Shown piece after piece: positions 10,801 through 19,951 of a stretch of DNA of 64,000 bases (the stretch's first letter is position 1; every line of letters begins with the position of its first letter). A program made the position numbers and the translations under genes. The stretch is from Beroe forskalii (lineage: Eukaryota; Ctenophora; Nuda; Beroida; Beroidae): positions 496,001 to 560,000 of the forward strand of contig WFMF01000024.1 in NCBI GenBank assembly GCA_011033025.1, written 5' to 3'. A model generated the notes under the pieces. It was not told where the DNA came from and made no database searches. It saw nothing but the letters and a program-made list of their open reading frames with translations.

Positions 10801-11664
10801 GCAATCAAATTACACCAATCACAGTCAGTGACAACCAGCACATCTAGAAATCTCTATAGTGACAAAGTCAAATCAAGACTCGACTATAAGGAAGGTTCTA
10901 CATTTGGATACCAGCCCATAAAAACAAATGTAGACCCTTTGAAAACGATCATAATCACCAAGGAAATTGATAGAAAGATGGTTCATAATAGCAGCTGCAT
11001 TCGTTCAAACTTCAATAGATACTTCAAGGATATTGATATCAAGACTGCCTTTATATCAAAAGGTGGATCAATTTTCATTGAGCTAACATCACAGGAAACT
11101 GCTAAGGAAGTATCAACAAAATGGAAAAAAGTATTCTTCTCAGGTGAAAGCAATCCAGTGATTGGTACTAAATGTACAATACTGAATGAACTGAAAAAAT
11201 CAATTCTAGTTAAAGATGTGCCCACTGACATCAGTGTAAGTGACATCACAAAAGCACTACCTGCAGGCATTAATCAAGACAATGTCAAAACTACTCGATT
11301 TGTGAAAAAGGATGGAACACAACTTACCACTGTCAAAATTGATCTTCATGAGGCAAAGGATGTTGATGTTTGTTTGGAACAAGGAATCCTAATTGATAAT
11401 AGGAAGTTGACCAGAATAGAGAAATATGAACCACGTCAAAGAGTTATACAGTGTTATAACTGCTTCAAGTTTGGTCATGTTGCAAAACTCTGCAACCAGG
11501 AGCATCAGACATGCCAGCTCTGTTCTGAAAACCACAGTCCAGACGAGTGCCACATGCAGAAAATTAAATGTAGAAACTGTAATTCAGATCAACACTATGC
11601 TACAAGTCATGACTGTAACACCTACAAGAAAGTCAAGGAAGCCTTGCTAGCACGAAGCTTATAG
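7849..11664 (+). CDS. LINE ORF1 protein with PHD-like and CCHC zinc fingers
   Basis: Predicted 1271 residues from the first ATG (an upstream in-frame GTG at 7840 is unlikely to start translation). Such proteins bind RNA and form the retrotransposition particle with ORF2 (family knowledge). The N-terminal half holds two related segments, about residues 75-157 and 331-412. Both read CFD-x4-NFIC, then PI(S/T)F-x-DS and a PW motif, so this looks like an internal duplication. A PHD/RING-like cysteine-histidine finger spans about 722-780 (CSTC, HCFVC, HKSC, CNDC). A likely coiled coil spans about 887-950. A region upstream of the knuckles (about 1020-1195) could be RRM-like, as in other ORF1s. Gag-type CCHC knuckles follow at about 1202-1254, starting CYNCFKFGHVAKLC. 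The length is unusually large for an ORF1. Confidence 0.88.
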   Translation: MNKSKIEINLIVSLKLLSAEQLFSVCNELSLVTTNIYPTLVLQKDPEVIKQYKDKVNKAKEVGGSAAADTEEKQLTRFCFDNSNNFICFDNKLSPSAHIITLPPSVSKQIDELKSPISFLDSVKLLIQVSAINDANNYLLVPWHSLCNTQLLDVATFFNVSVSSTQVLRQGSSLPTYLKPLCIASQKFRDIKGKNCSIDDMKFSFSLSNIFQYMLCLSVVETSISVHGQKSIYPSELTLGNLCLLDEEFPEGATLLINQQDTPHSHCSTSEQVQIKLITMESIDTMSARQLNSIIAYFDLDLPMAGKRNIKSARSKFFTTSHYQQQLLLTPLTENLYCFDGQSNFICMLSEINEENHIVSITSKQKELYDCLEKPITFQDSKKIMFQSFLGKKSHMLGLPWAALTQSQMISIAKDKCPGLNLSKISTNYNIPGFLAAHIKKSEEYKKTFKNPTLFESYLTFGCSPKDPLNFCDWSIAENEAEKKMVSSYKEFFNARKVNKNEVITKPKIVKTPEASQGCSVNTFDESEGMIEEPLMGKEEGGRNCIESEKVTLNEVEKLCLTIYEQDTYEQDYFNNGHSDEMKEYKSPESQGEEESNDGNNDNAEVCHATLTHQDDYADQSPVSVANIENLFSPLSNKSGVSKESRPSDSLEIIEVSSLTDTSSINQKHSSGKVSTHINNEKENLKPVSSSTPKNKTYSYKKHYSESPLSSKSLVIKQETFCSTCESYFPPEQALHCFVCSMAAHKSCYIQKQTQKPIPPSYHAIAQEKLVNHKWFCNDCVDLSLEALMQKIAKAMDMDSTSYQNRSRQTQNETQTLKDITKCDENDLLSSCSTQKRNSDKFLEDDIVHLEVPGINRLSQEKNFTQSARITNMNPETQKGGKSSLTQSMEENLRISSQKITDIEQQNKSLKNDIKEFKKEIGTLLKKFERQMSTFGKYIESSDQNQYSNVILTKIAENNKTITDNNVLLLNIEATTTGLNDNVEAIKLHQSQSVTTSTSRNLYSDKVKSRLDYKEGSTFGYQPIKTNVDPLKTIIITKEIDRKMVHNSSCIRSNFNRYFKDIDIKTAFISKGGSIFIELTSQETAKEVSTKWKKVFFSGESNPVIGTKCTILNELKKSILVKDVPTDISVSDITKALPAGINQDNVKTTRFVKKDGTQLTTVKIDLHEAKDVDVCLEQGILIDNRKLTRIEKYEPRQRVIQCYNCFKFGHVAKLCNQEHQTCQLCSENHSPDECHMQKIKCRNCNSDQHYATSHDCNTYKKVKEALLARSL

Positions 11665-11680
11665 TATTAAGTACATACCT

Positions 11681-14600
11681 ATGTCCATCCCTATGTATAT
11701 AGCACAAATTAACATTTCCAAAATGTCATCTCATTCTGAAATAGCATTGAATAAATTTGTCAATGACAATGCTCTGTCTGGTGTAGCTATTCAAGAAACA
11801 GGCAATTGGACCCCAACACCAGGATTATTTCCAACCATGAAGATATTTCAAAACAATCTTGACACCCCGGGTAACCCCCTCAAAGGAGTAGCTCTAGCAC
11901 TTGGAGATAACCTTTTACCAGAAGAGATTGAGACCCTTAGAGACCAGTCTCTAGACACAGTATGGTGTCAAATCAAGATCCATGGTAAGCGTATCATTGT
12001 GGGATCAGTTTACACTCCACCAACATCAAATAAGACTGAAGGAATGAAAAATCTTTTGAGACATATCAAAACAGTTAAGGAGTACAGAAAGAAGTACCAC
12101 TTTGACTCCATCATGATATATGGTGACTATAATGCCAGAAGCCAGGACTGGGGGGATCACACCTCAAATGAAAGGGGGAAACTCCTTGCAAAATTCATTG
12201 AGGATGAAGAAATGACATTATGTTCTCCATTTGACCTCACTTTTATTTGTGATAATGGAGGTAGTGTTATTGACTTGGTGTTAGTAGAAGGCCCCATTAT
12301 GTCCAAACTCGGAGCCCAATGGATTGATAAGGAAACTGAATTATTTACTGGGGCTCCAATAAGAGGCCATCTCCCAATCATACAAGGCATTGATATAATT
12401 ACTCCTAGCAGACAAGTGGCTACTAAAACCTTTAACTGGGCAGCTGCCAATTGGGAAGAGTGGACCAATCACGTTGAAACAGCCTTGATCAATACTCCCA
12501 AAAACTTTACAGAGAACTATGATGGGCAACAAACTTGGAAGGATTTGCTTGAAATTATACAAGAAGCTAACAAACAACACATCCCACTCAAGACCACCTC
12601 CATCCACTCTAAGCCATTCTGGACCTCAAAGTTAACCCTACTTTCCAAAGACCTCATTCTTTCCAGATCTGCATATAGGAAAAGATCTACTCCAGCTAAT
12701 AAAATACTCTTTGAAAGCTGCAAAATTAAACTGAGAGAAGAACTTACTAAAGAAAAGAACAGCTGGATAAAGAAGAGAACTGAATCAATAAATGTTAAAG
12801 ATACAACTCTCTTTTGGAGGAAGTATAAAAGAATCTTTGGCATAAATAGTGATAAATATATTGGAAACCTGCTGGATGGAAAATGCCTTTTGACCTCTGA
12901 TAATGAGAAGGAACAACTCTTACACAAAGTCTTCTTCACAGGCGAACACCTTAAAGATCAACAGAGTGATGATTGCCATGACAAAGAAATTGAGAGAAGC
13001 TATAAAAAGGTTATTGAGAGTTCCCATGACCAAGAAGATCCCCAGGGCCAAAAAGCACCAATCAATGAACCCATAACATATGAGGAAATCCAATCATCAA
13101 TAAAAAGGCAACAGACAACTGATAAATCAGTTGACCTAGATGGGTTACATCCTTGTATCTTAAAACAGCTTGGTCCATATGCACTCAGAGTATTGCAAAC
13201 CCTATATAACTGGTCATTTGAAACTAGTGAATGGATCTGGAACAAATCTAATGTCTGCTTCATTCGCAAAGAGGGAAAGTCCAGCTATTTAAAACCAGGT
13301 TCATATAGACCATTGAGTATAACATCATATTTTGGGAAAATCCTTGAGCGAATACTTGACACACGCTTAAGAAACCATCTCTTGCTCACTGAAGAAGGAG
13401 CTGATGAAGATCAAGAAGGCTTCACTAGTGGAAAATCCACAACAAGGTACCTCTTCAGACTCCTTGCTAATCTATCAGAAGTAAAAAGGCAAAAACTAAA
13501 TGGCATCATACTCTTCATAGATTTTGAGAAGGCCTTTGACTCGGTGTACCTTCCAGGTCTAATAGTTAAACTCAAAAACATTGGATTATATGGAAAAATA
13601 TTAAAACTGCTAGACAATTACCTTCGGAATAGAAGAATAAGTCTCTTAGTAAATAAATATAAGGGACTGGAACATGTCTGCTCATTATTTGGCCTGCCAC
13701 AAGGATCAGTACTGTCACCAATTCTGTTCATAATATATGTGACAGACATGATGAAGGATATGCCAACCACTGTAAAAACCTGGATTAGTTGTTTCAAGTT
13801 TGCTGATGATGGAACAATACTCATCACACATGAAAATTTGCAAACATGTTACCAATTGGCCCAGCAAGTCTGTGATCATCTTACCACTTGGTGTGTAAAA
13901 AACAAACTGGTCATAAACTGTGACATCAATAAGACTGAAGCAATAATCCTGAAGACAAAGGCCCTTTCCAATGATATCAGGATCCCAGATCTCATCATCA
14001 ATAAAAAATGCATCAGATATGTCAAATCCACCAAAGTCTTGGGTGTAATAATTGATGAAAGCCTCTGTTTCAAAGATCATGCAGAACAAAAACTCAAAGA
14101 ATGCAATAGAAAATGGGGTATGATTATTAGAACAACTAATAGAAATCATGGGTTAAATGTGAGAAGCCTATGTCTGTTGCTCAAAACTATAATACTTACA
14201 AAGCTACACTATGCCTCTCCCCTGTGGCTTGAGAACAATCTTGGTACATTTAAAAGTTTTTGGAATAAAGTTATAATGAAAATCTCAGGAGCTACTCTTA
14301 ATCCCAACAGAGCATTAGTAGAAATGACAGTCCAATTGCCACCTCTCCATGTGCAACTGGAAATAATAACAGTCAAATTCCTGTGCAAGGCATTATCAGA
14401 CAGAGATTTTGTTACATCTACTCTCCTACAAGTGGATGGGTCTCTATACAAAGAATTTTTCTCACAACTACTCGCAATTAAGAAGTTTCTTACATACAAA
14501 CAAGCCTGTAAAGAAAACAAAAATGAAATACAAGGTGCACTGAGATCAGTCAACTTGATAGATTTCACACAGTCAGATGAGGTCTCACATTGGTATAACA

Positions 14601-15157
14601 ACAGTGAAATAAGCAAATACCAACAGAAAATCTGGATGGAAGATATCATTAGAAAATATAGCTTTGGGTCAAGTTCAGACACAAATGCAAAATGCTACGA
14701 AATAGCTTCTTACATCCTTCAAAGGGATAAAATAATGAGTACAAGCTCGAGTCTATTTAATCATTCGACTACAAAGAAAGAGGACAGTCACATGCTCGAC
14801 TATATTCACAGCAATTCCCTCCTTTTTGGACACTGTAGAGCTGCTGTGAACAAAGATCCTAGTGAAGACTCATGCCCATTTTGTCACGCTTCTCAAGATA
14901 CAGCTTATCATCAGCTCTTGGAGTGTCATGAGTTAAAAGATAACACCTTTCATTTACTTACATCAGAACTTTACCTTGCCACACAACAAGCTGGTACTCC
15001 ATATGAGAACTATGCTGCTGAAATAATCTTCCCAAACAGCCCTCACATACAACAGCTGTTCATAAATAGAATCCAATTCTTAATTTCCCAGCATGATTTT
15101 ATTGATAGTCTCCCTCACCACAGTGAAGATGATGATTTGAATAACACCACAGACTGA
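11681..15157 (+). CDS. LINE ORF2 polyprotein: APE endonuclease and reverse transcriptase
   Basis: 1158 residues. It nicks target DNA and reverse transcribes the element RNA at that site. The N-terminal APE endonuclease shows VGSVYTPP (107-114), YGDYNARS (147-154) and GHLPI (229-233). The RT domain shows DGLHP (about 486), PGSYRPLS, DFEKAFDS (about 614), GLPQGSVLSP (about 671) and the catalytic FADDG (707-711). A C-terminal CPFC...H...C zinc motif lies at about 1065-1082. No RNase H signature (YTDGS or GHSGIxGNE) is present. The ATG lies 17 bases beyond the ORF1 stop in a different frame, which fits stop-and-reinitiate translation. All catalytic motifs are intact. Confidence 0.93.
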   Translation: MSIPMYIAQINISKMSSHSEIALNKFVNDNALSGVAIQETGNWTPTPGLFPTMKIFQNNLDTPGNPLKGVALALGDNLLPEEIETLRDQSLDTVWCQIKIHGKRIIVGSVYTPPTSNKTEGMKNLLRHIKTVKEYRKKYHFDSIMIYGDYNARSQDWGDHTSNERGKLLAKFIEDEEMTLCSPFDLTFICDNGGSVIDLVLVEGPIMSKLGAQWIDKETELFTGAPIRGHLPIIQGIDIITPSRQVATKTFNWAAANWEEWTNHVETALINTPKNFTENYDGQQTWKDLLEIIQEANKQHIPLKTTSIHSKPFWTSKLTLLSKDLILSRSAYRKRSTPANKILFESCKIKLREELTKEKNSWIKKRTESINVKDTTLFWRKYKRIFGINSDKYIGNLLDGKCLLTSDNEKEQLLHKVFFTGEHLKDQQSDDCHDKEIERSYKKVIESSHDQEDPQGQKAPINEPITYEEIQSSIKRQQTTDKSVDLDGLHPCILKQLGPYALRVLQTLYNWSFETSEWIWNKSNVCFIRKEGKSSYLKPGSYRPLSITSYFGKILERILDTRLRNHLLLTEEGADEDQEGFTSGKSTTRYLFRLLANLSEVKRQKLNGIILFIDFEKAFDSVYLPGLIVKLKNIGLYGKILKLLDNYLRNRRISLLVNKYKGLEHVCSLFGLPQGSVLSPILFIIYVTDMMKDMPTTVKTWISCFKFADDGTILITHENLQTCYQLAQQVCDHLTTWCVKNKLVINCDINKTEAIILKTKALSNDIRIPDLIINKKCIRYVKSTKVLGVIIDESLCFKDHAEQKLKECNRKWGMIIRTTNRNHGLNVRSLCLLLKTIILTKLHYASPLWLENNLGTFKSFWNKVIMKISGATLNPNRALVEMTVQLPPLHVQLEIITVKFLCKALSDRDFVTSTLLQVDGSLYKEFFSQLLAIKKFLTYKQACKENKNEIQGALRSVNLIDFTQSDEVSHWYNNSEISKYQQKIWMEDIIRKYSFGSSSDTNAKCYEIASYILQRDKIMSTSSSLFNHSTTKKEDSHMLDYIHSNSLLFGHCRAAVNKDPSEDSCPFCHASQDTAYHQLLECHELKDNTFHLLTSELYLATQQAGTPYENYAAEIIFPNSPHIQQLFINRIQFLISQHDFIDSLPHHSEDDDLNNTTD

Positions 15158-15954
15158 GCTGTCTAGGGGCTAATACAGCTCAACATTTAAGTTGACTTTT
15201 CAAGAGCTTGAAGTTATAATTAAGTAGCATTCCCAACAAAGGCTGAGATGTGTCAAGGAAGCATTGACTAGTGATTCAGACTGGATCACAGTGCTACGTT
15301 TTTCGTTAGCAGGATAAAGAACACAATGTTGAGTTTAAGCTGTCCAACAATAAGTGAAAGACTACAAGAGAATACTAAAAGAATCAGAAACTATATCAGA
15401 GGCTTACATGATGTTAGTAAAGACCTAAAGATATCTTCTTATCAAAGACTCGTCAAAGACCTTTATCAAAGACTTTTGGCAAAGAATTCTCAATTATGGC
15501 ACAAAAGAAACCTCCCCAATTATCACATTGCAAAAATCTTAAAATGAACTGCTGACAATCACTTTTGTTTTCTAATTTACATCAGTACAGTTTTGGGAAG
15601 TTATGTTTAAATAGGAATAGATCATGTTTTGATTCTCTCATGACTGGAGTTGGGCACCTCCATATAAACTGCATCCTGCGAAAAGAACTAGGTAGGCAAA
15701 GTGGTTATACACTAATATTTCAACTTGCGGAGCTTTACTAACTTTTAATTTAACTGGACTGTTTGCCTTTAAGGGAATTTGATCTTACAGATGGAATTAT
15801 TTCAATATTATACTGAGAAACAGTATAGTATGTTTAACAGTTTATTTACTTAACTAAACTTCAGTCATTATATTATCTTGAAGTGTATGTTAAGCCTACG
15901 TGAAGAGGTGTGATAGTATAAACTATATGCTATTGTTAGATTTAATAATAATGA
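15158..15954 (+). other. Probable LINE 3' UTR
   Basis: AT-rich, with short CAAAGAC repeats near 15445-15485. The one open frame (15326-15547) has no recognisable domain and is not called as a gene. Confidence 0.4.
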
Positions 15955-16200
15955 TGTAGTGCCCAAGTGCCCTGACATAGTGCTTTGATGCAGTGTCCTA
16001 TTGCCTTGATGTATTGCACTGAATCAGTGTCCTAGTGCCCTAATGTGGTGTCCTGGTGCCCTGAAGTAGTGTCCCAGTGCCTTGACACAGTGCCCTGACA
16101 TAGTTTCCAAGTGTCCTTAAGTGGTGTCCCAGTTCCCTGATGCAGTGCCCTGACATGGTGTCCTAGTACACTGATGTAGTTCCCTAATGCCCTGACAAAG
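15955..16200 (-). repeat. Degenerate AGTGCCC array
   Basis: Units such as AGTGCCCTGACATAGTG with many changes. This is the same family as the arrays at 709-826 and 3250-3520, but much older. Confidence 0.7.
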
Positions 16201-16575
16201 AGCTCTTTGACCTGGAGAGAATAAAGCTTCATTTTGAAGTTTTGAGTCATCTGCTGAATGTGTGATTGTATCCTAGTATCTTGAACTGTGAAAAATGAAA
16301 CGTTCAGGGTTCTTGGCATATTGGCTATTATGATCTTGCTCCATAGCTCACAATATCACTTGTATCCTAATTATCCTGCTGTGATCTGATCTGGATCATA
16401 TCACGTGCCTACAATATTGACTAAGTCAGCAGAGACACCCAATCAGTCTCAACAGGTTTTAGATACTTAGATTATTACCCATATATTATCATGCCAGCAT
16501 GGAAGAGTGCATGCAAGAAGTGATTCCCTTCAACTTCGAGCAAGGATAGCATCAGCTCCTGATTGAGCTCACTGC
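16201..16575. other. Non-coding interval
   Basis: No supported feature between the TGCCC array and the GGTGGA-rich repeat. Confidence 0.35.
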
Positions 16576-16960
16576 ACTAAAGGTCTGGTGGATAAGCAGC
16601 TGGTGGACTCTGCGAGTGTACTCCTGGACCAATGTTTGCTGGTGGAGTCCACCCACAGACAACTCCGTGGCGGACTTTAATTCATGGCGCACTGTCCACC
16701 AGTGCGTGGTGGACCGTGAGCGGATCCACCACTCCACAGCAGACTGTCAAAACTCCACTGGGAGTCCACCAAATTCCACCAAAAATGCTTATGGCAGAAT
16801 AAAGTGGAGTCTGCGGTGGACCTGCTGCGGTGGACCCTCTGCGGGTCTGCAGCAGACTAGAGTCCACCATTTTTTAGCCAAATATTGATGTCTGTGAAGT
16901 TTTAGGTCCGTGATAAGTTTTAAGTCTGTGATAATTGAGTCATATAAGATAGTCATTATC
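16576..16960. repeat. GGTGGAC/GTCCACC-rich repeat with CACGGAC-type end
   Basis: Dense, alternating GTGGTGGAC and GTCCACC words make several overlapping hairpins. The right edge (16893-16947) has GGTCCGTGATAA and GTCTGTGATAA, matching the end of the 44904-45526 element in inverted orientation. Related words occur at 7430-7465. Probably one end of a TIR element. Confidence 0.5.
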
Positions 16961-17030
16961 TGTACAACACATCAGTCGCTCAAATGGAGCTGATCAATCG
17001 ACCAATTCCATTCAATCAACCAATGTGTTA

Positions 17031-17456
17031 CCTTATTGGCCTTTATTTAACTGGCCCTTAAGGACAAAAATGACTTTGAGATTTTTGTCCAAAGGGCCAG
17101 TTAAAAAAGGCCAGTTAAAGTGGGGCCAGTCAAATTAACGGCCAGTCAATTTAGGTCAAATGAAACTTTTATGATGTGCCTTTTATTCTTGTGAACGTCA
17201 TTATTGAACACGATAATGACCTAAATAAATCATATAAGGTTGGGATTTGGTTCTTTTGGTGCAATTTATTAAGTATAAATGGGTTTTATTGGCCATTTTA
17301 GAGCATGGAATCCTTGGTCTGGTGACCACTAGAAAAATTTTGTCTAAGGGCCGGCTAAAACAGTTCAAAATTGATTCAATTTTTGTCCATAGAGATTAGA
17401 GCCGGTTAAAAATAGGGCCCATTGAAAAAAGGCCAGCTAAATAAAGGCCAATAAGG
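17031..17456. mobile_element. MITE, CCTTATTGGCC ends, TA target duplication
   Basis: 426 bp. The ends CCTTATTGGCCTTTATTTA and its complement (one difference further in, then CTGGCC) are flanked by TA at 17029-17030 and 17457-17458. The interior is rich in GGGCCAGTTAA words in both orientations. There is no ORF. A TA duplication fits a mariner-type transposase source (inference). It lies 53 bases beyond the receptor stop codon, probably in its 3' UTR. Confidence 0.8.
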
Positions 17457-17509
17457 TATACAGGACCCTTATTAATTGGTCCATGTTCAAATGCTACCTT
17501 CTTTTATAG

Positions 17510-19873
17510 TCACATTTTGGTGTCCATGATAACTGCTTCACGTTCACATATAACCCTGTTGTTCTGACCATTCAATGCTGATAATGTGCCTCCTTGATTG
17601 TCCTCTTGTGGCATTTCTGCTGCCCAAAGATTCTTGAATCTCCTGAATGCCTTCTCAATTTTCTTGTAATCATCGCTGTAGAATATGGGGTTAAGCAGGC
17701 TGTTACTGGGGAGGATGACTGTGGCAAAGCCCTCCACCCAGGATCCAGGGATGGGAGTAGTGGAGAACCAGGAAAAGTAGATGGCTGCAACCACGTAGGA
17801 TATCCACGCAACGAGCTGAGATCCTATGATCAGGGTCACCTTGATGCTGATATTCCCTCTGTTAGCAGGTCGGGCCACATTTGCTTGCTGTCTCACCATC
17901 GCCTGTGATTTCCGCATGTTGACTAGGATTGCCATGTAGGATAGGAGCACAAAAACAACCAGAATCACTAGTGCCAGTATATAGCTGACTTTATACACCA
18001 TGTATGACTCCTGATTCTTGAAGATGTTCTGAATGCACAGGGGATTATCACCATAGTACCTTATTTCAGTGAAGTCAAATATCTCAGGTTTATCAGTTAC
18101 ATTGCGAATTCTTCTTAGCTTCACATAGAGGTCGTTTGTTGCTTCAGTTGGGTAAAAGGCCTGATAGAGTCTGTCGACATGCTGCAATCCTAAGCGATTA
18201 ACCGCAAAGGGAAGGTTGTTGTGATCATTGAAAAACAATGCTGTTCTGAAGATGGCTTGAAATGCAGAAATTTCAAGGATGGGCACCACGGCATTGGCTA
18301 CAATGCAAACGAAAATCGTTATATTGGCACCAATAACCACAGATTTGGGAATGTGTAAGAAGGTGAAATAGCACTTCAAACACCTGATGATACTCATGAG
18401 AGAAACGGACATGAGACTACCATGGGAAGAAACAGAGAACACGGCTCCAGCTACATCGCAAAACCTGCTGGATCTCCAGTTGTTGTCCACGATACAGTAG
18501 GAGCCGTATCTCCAGCGGATGAACAGGGTAGCCAGCAGAATACATCCCAAATACACGCCCATTAAAAAGTCGTACAGGTTAACATGCAGCTTCAGGATCC
18601 TGTCTATAGCAGCGCTGTTGTTATCAGGGGCACTATGCAATCCATGGTGAATCTGCCGGATATTCAGAGTTAGAATGGCTAAACTTGCCACACAAATGAT
18701 CAGCATAATTGGTATGGACCGGAGAAGCATTTGGCCAGACGAAAGGGACCCAAAATCACAATCGTCACACTCATCTCGCCCATTACTGCAATCTTTGACA
18801 TTGTCACACCTCTGTGAAGCTTCAACCCATTCCAGGGGTGCAGAAGTTTCTGTATTGCACACAAACCTACCTGGGCAATGCTGCTCATCAAATCCATTGT
18901 CACAATCTACCACCTCATCACAAATTGTTTCAATTCTCATTTCCTCCTGACCGTGTTGTGCTTCACACAATATCCTGGGTTCAGGTTGATGGGCCCCATA
19001 TATGTAGTACACTGACTTCATGTATACATCCCAATCTTCTGTTTTGTACATCGAATCTGCCTCAGAACAAAGAGCGGAAGAACGATTTTTCAGATCGGAC
19101 CATAGATCCAACTCCAATTGCTGACCAAGGGACATATCATGCAAGAATATTTCCATTAAATAAAGCAAACAACTAATGAATATTTCATTGTTTGCAGGTT
19201 TAAAGAGAACTAATTCATCACATGCCACATCACGGTCTACTTTGCAATTCCGATATAGATGTCCACGATGGTTGCAATATTCTCTTGGCTTCATGCAGAG
19301 GGGATCCTCACTGTCAGGACAGAGAATGTGAAGGAACCCCTCGCACAGGCACTCATCACTGCTGTCCAGACAGTCCTGCATCCCGTCACACAGCTGGGAG
19401 AAGGGAACACACCCTGGCTGGGTGGCGCAGTAGAACACAGGCTCCCTCCTGTTCTTGCCACAGCCACACTCGTCTGTCAGGCAATGGGCAACAGAGTCAC
19501 ACACGAATGCAGCAGGGATGAGGCAGTCCCATGGCCAATCTTTGAAGATAATGGTAGGGTTCGTGAGGCCAAATCTTTTAGAGACACTGTTTTGGTCAAA
19601 GACAAATGGACAAGTTTTGTTTGGCAAGGACTTTTCAAGAAATTTTTCATCAAGCCAATTTTCAACAATGTATGTGGCCAATGGAGGATTTCTGTTGGAG
19701 GCAATGTGGATGAAATTCTTGCCACTATTTGAACAAGTAGATTTCATGTCCCGGTAATGGTCCATGATATGAATCATAGCAAATTGTGAATATAGCCCTG
19801 GAAATGCAATGATAGTGGTGCAGTCATAGTGCCCAAGTATAACCATAAAAACAGTCAAAAAGGTGCGCCCCAT
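17510..19873 (-). CDS. LDLa-repeat rhodopsin-family G-protein-coupled receptor
   Basis: 787 residues, uninterrupted. Predicted plasma-membrane receptor; ligand unknown. A hydrophobic N-terminus (1-23) is a likely signal peptide. The cysteine-rich ectodomain has LDLa-type repeats at about 149-175 (ending CLDSSDEC), 303-333 and 339-369 (CDNVKDCSNGRDEC), plus a partial one at 117-136. Transmembrane segments fall at about 383-405, 428-452, 473-496, 511-533, 627-651, 676-699 and 712-732. The TM3-ECL2 cysteines (472 and 613) and NPIFY (728-732) support family A. Oddities: the DRY position reads SIIRC, TM6 lacks CWxP (AWIS instead), and the second extracellular loop is about 90 residues. No leucine-rich repeats are seen, unlike relaxin receptors and molluscan GRL101, its nearest named relatives by architecture. 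A splice acceptor lies just upstream of the ATG. Confidence 0.9.
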   Translation of the reverse strand: MGRTFLTVFMVILGHYDCTTIIAFPGLYSQFAMIHIMDHYRDMKSTCSNSGKNFIHIASNRNPPLATYIVENWLDEKFLEKSLPNKTCPFVFDQNSVSKRFGLTNPTIIFKDWPWDCLIPAAFVCDSVAHCLTDECGCGKNRREPVFYCATQPGCVPFSQLCDGMQDCLDSSDECLCEGFLHILCPDSEDPLCMKPREYCNHRGHLYRNCKVDRDVACDELVLFKPANNEIFISCLLYLMEIFLHDMSLGQQLELDLWSDLKNRSSALCSEADSMYKTEDWDVYMKSVYYIYGAHQPEPRILCEAQHGQEEMRIETICDEVVDCDNGFDEQHCPGRFVCNTETSAPLEWVEASQRCDNVKDCSNGRDECDDCDFGSLSSGQMLLRSIPIMLIICVASLAILTLNIRQIHHGLHSAPDNNSAAIDRILKLHVNLYDFLMGVYLGCILLATLFIRWRYGSYCIVDNNWRSSRFCDVAGAVFSVSSHGSLMSVSLMSIIRCLKCYFTFLHIPKSVVIGANITIFVCIVANAVVPILEISAFQAIFRTALFFNDHNNLPFAVNRLGLQHVDRLYQAFYPTEATNDLYVKLRRIRNVTDKPEIFDFTEIRYYGDNPLCIQNIFKNQESYMVYKVSYILALVILVVFVLLSYMAILVNMRKSQAMVRQQANVARPANRGNISIKVTLIIGSQLVAWISYVVAAIYFSWFSTTPIPGSWVEGFATVILPSNSLLNPIFYSDDYKKIEKAFRRFKNLWAAEMPQEDNQGGTLSALNGQNNRVICEREAVIMDTKM

Positions 19874-19900
19874 CCTGTGAGAATGAAAATTTAGTTAAAT
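19874..19900 (-). other. Probable 3' splice site before receptor ATG
   Basis: On the minus strand the sequence reads TTTCATTCTCACAG directly before GATGGGGCGC, with a TTTAACTAAAT branch-like stretch upstream. The receptor coding exon may therefore be preceded by a non-coding exon outside this interval. Confidence 0.45.
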
Positions 19901-19951
19901 ATCTCAAAAATGAAAATTTGCCTGAAAAAGCAGGTGGTCATCGTTAATTTA

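Larger units (their letters stand above)
7540..15950 (+). mobile_element. Full-length non-LTR retrotransposon (LINE), two intact ORFs
   Basis: An ORF1 with zinc fingers and an ORF2 with APE-type endonuclease plus reverse transcriptase lie head to tail, 16 bases apart, both without stops or frameshifts. Outer limits are approximate: no target duplication or poly(A) tail was identified, and the 3' end may lie at the AATAATAATG stretch near 15943. With no RNase H domain after the RT, the architecture fits the Jockey/CR1/L2-type group of APE LINEs; the exact clade is inference. Intact frames suggest a young, possibly active copy. Confidence 0.8.
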
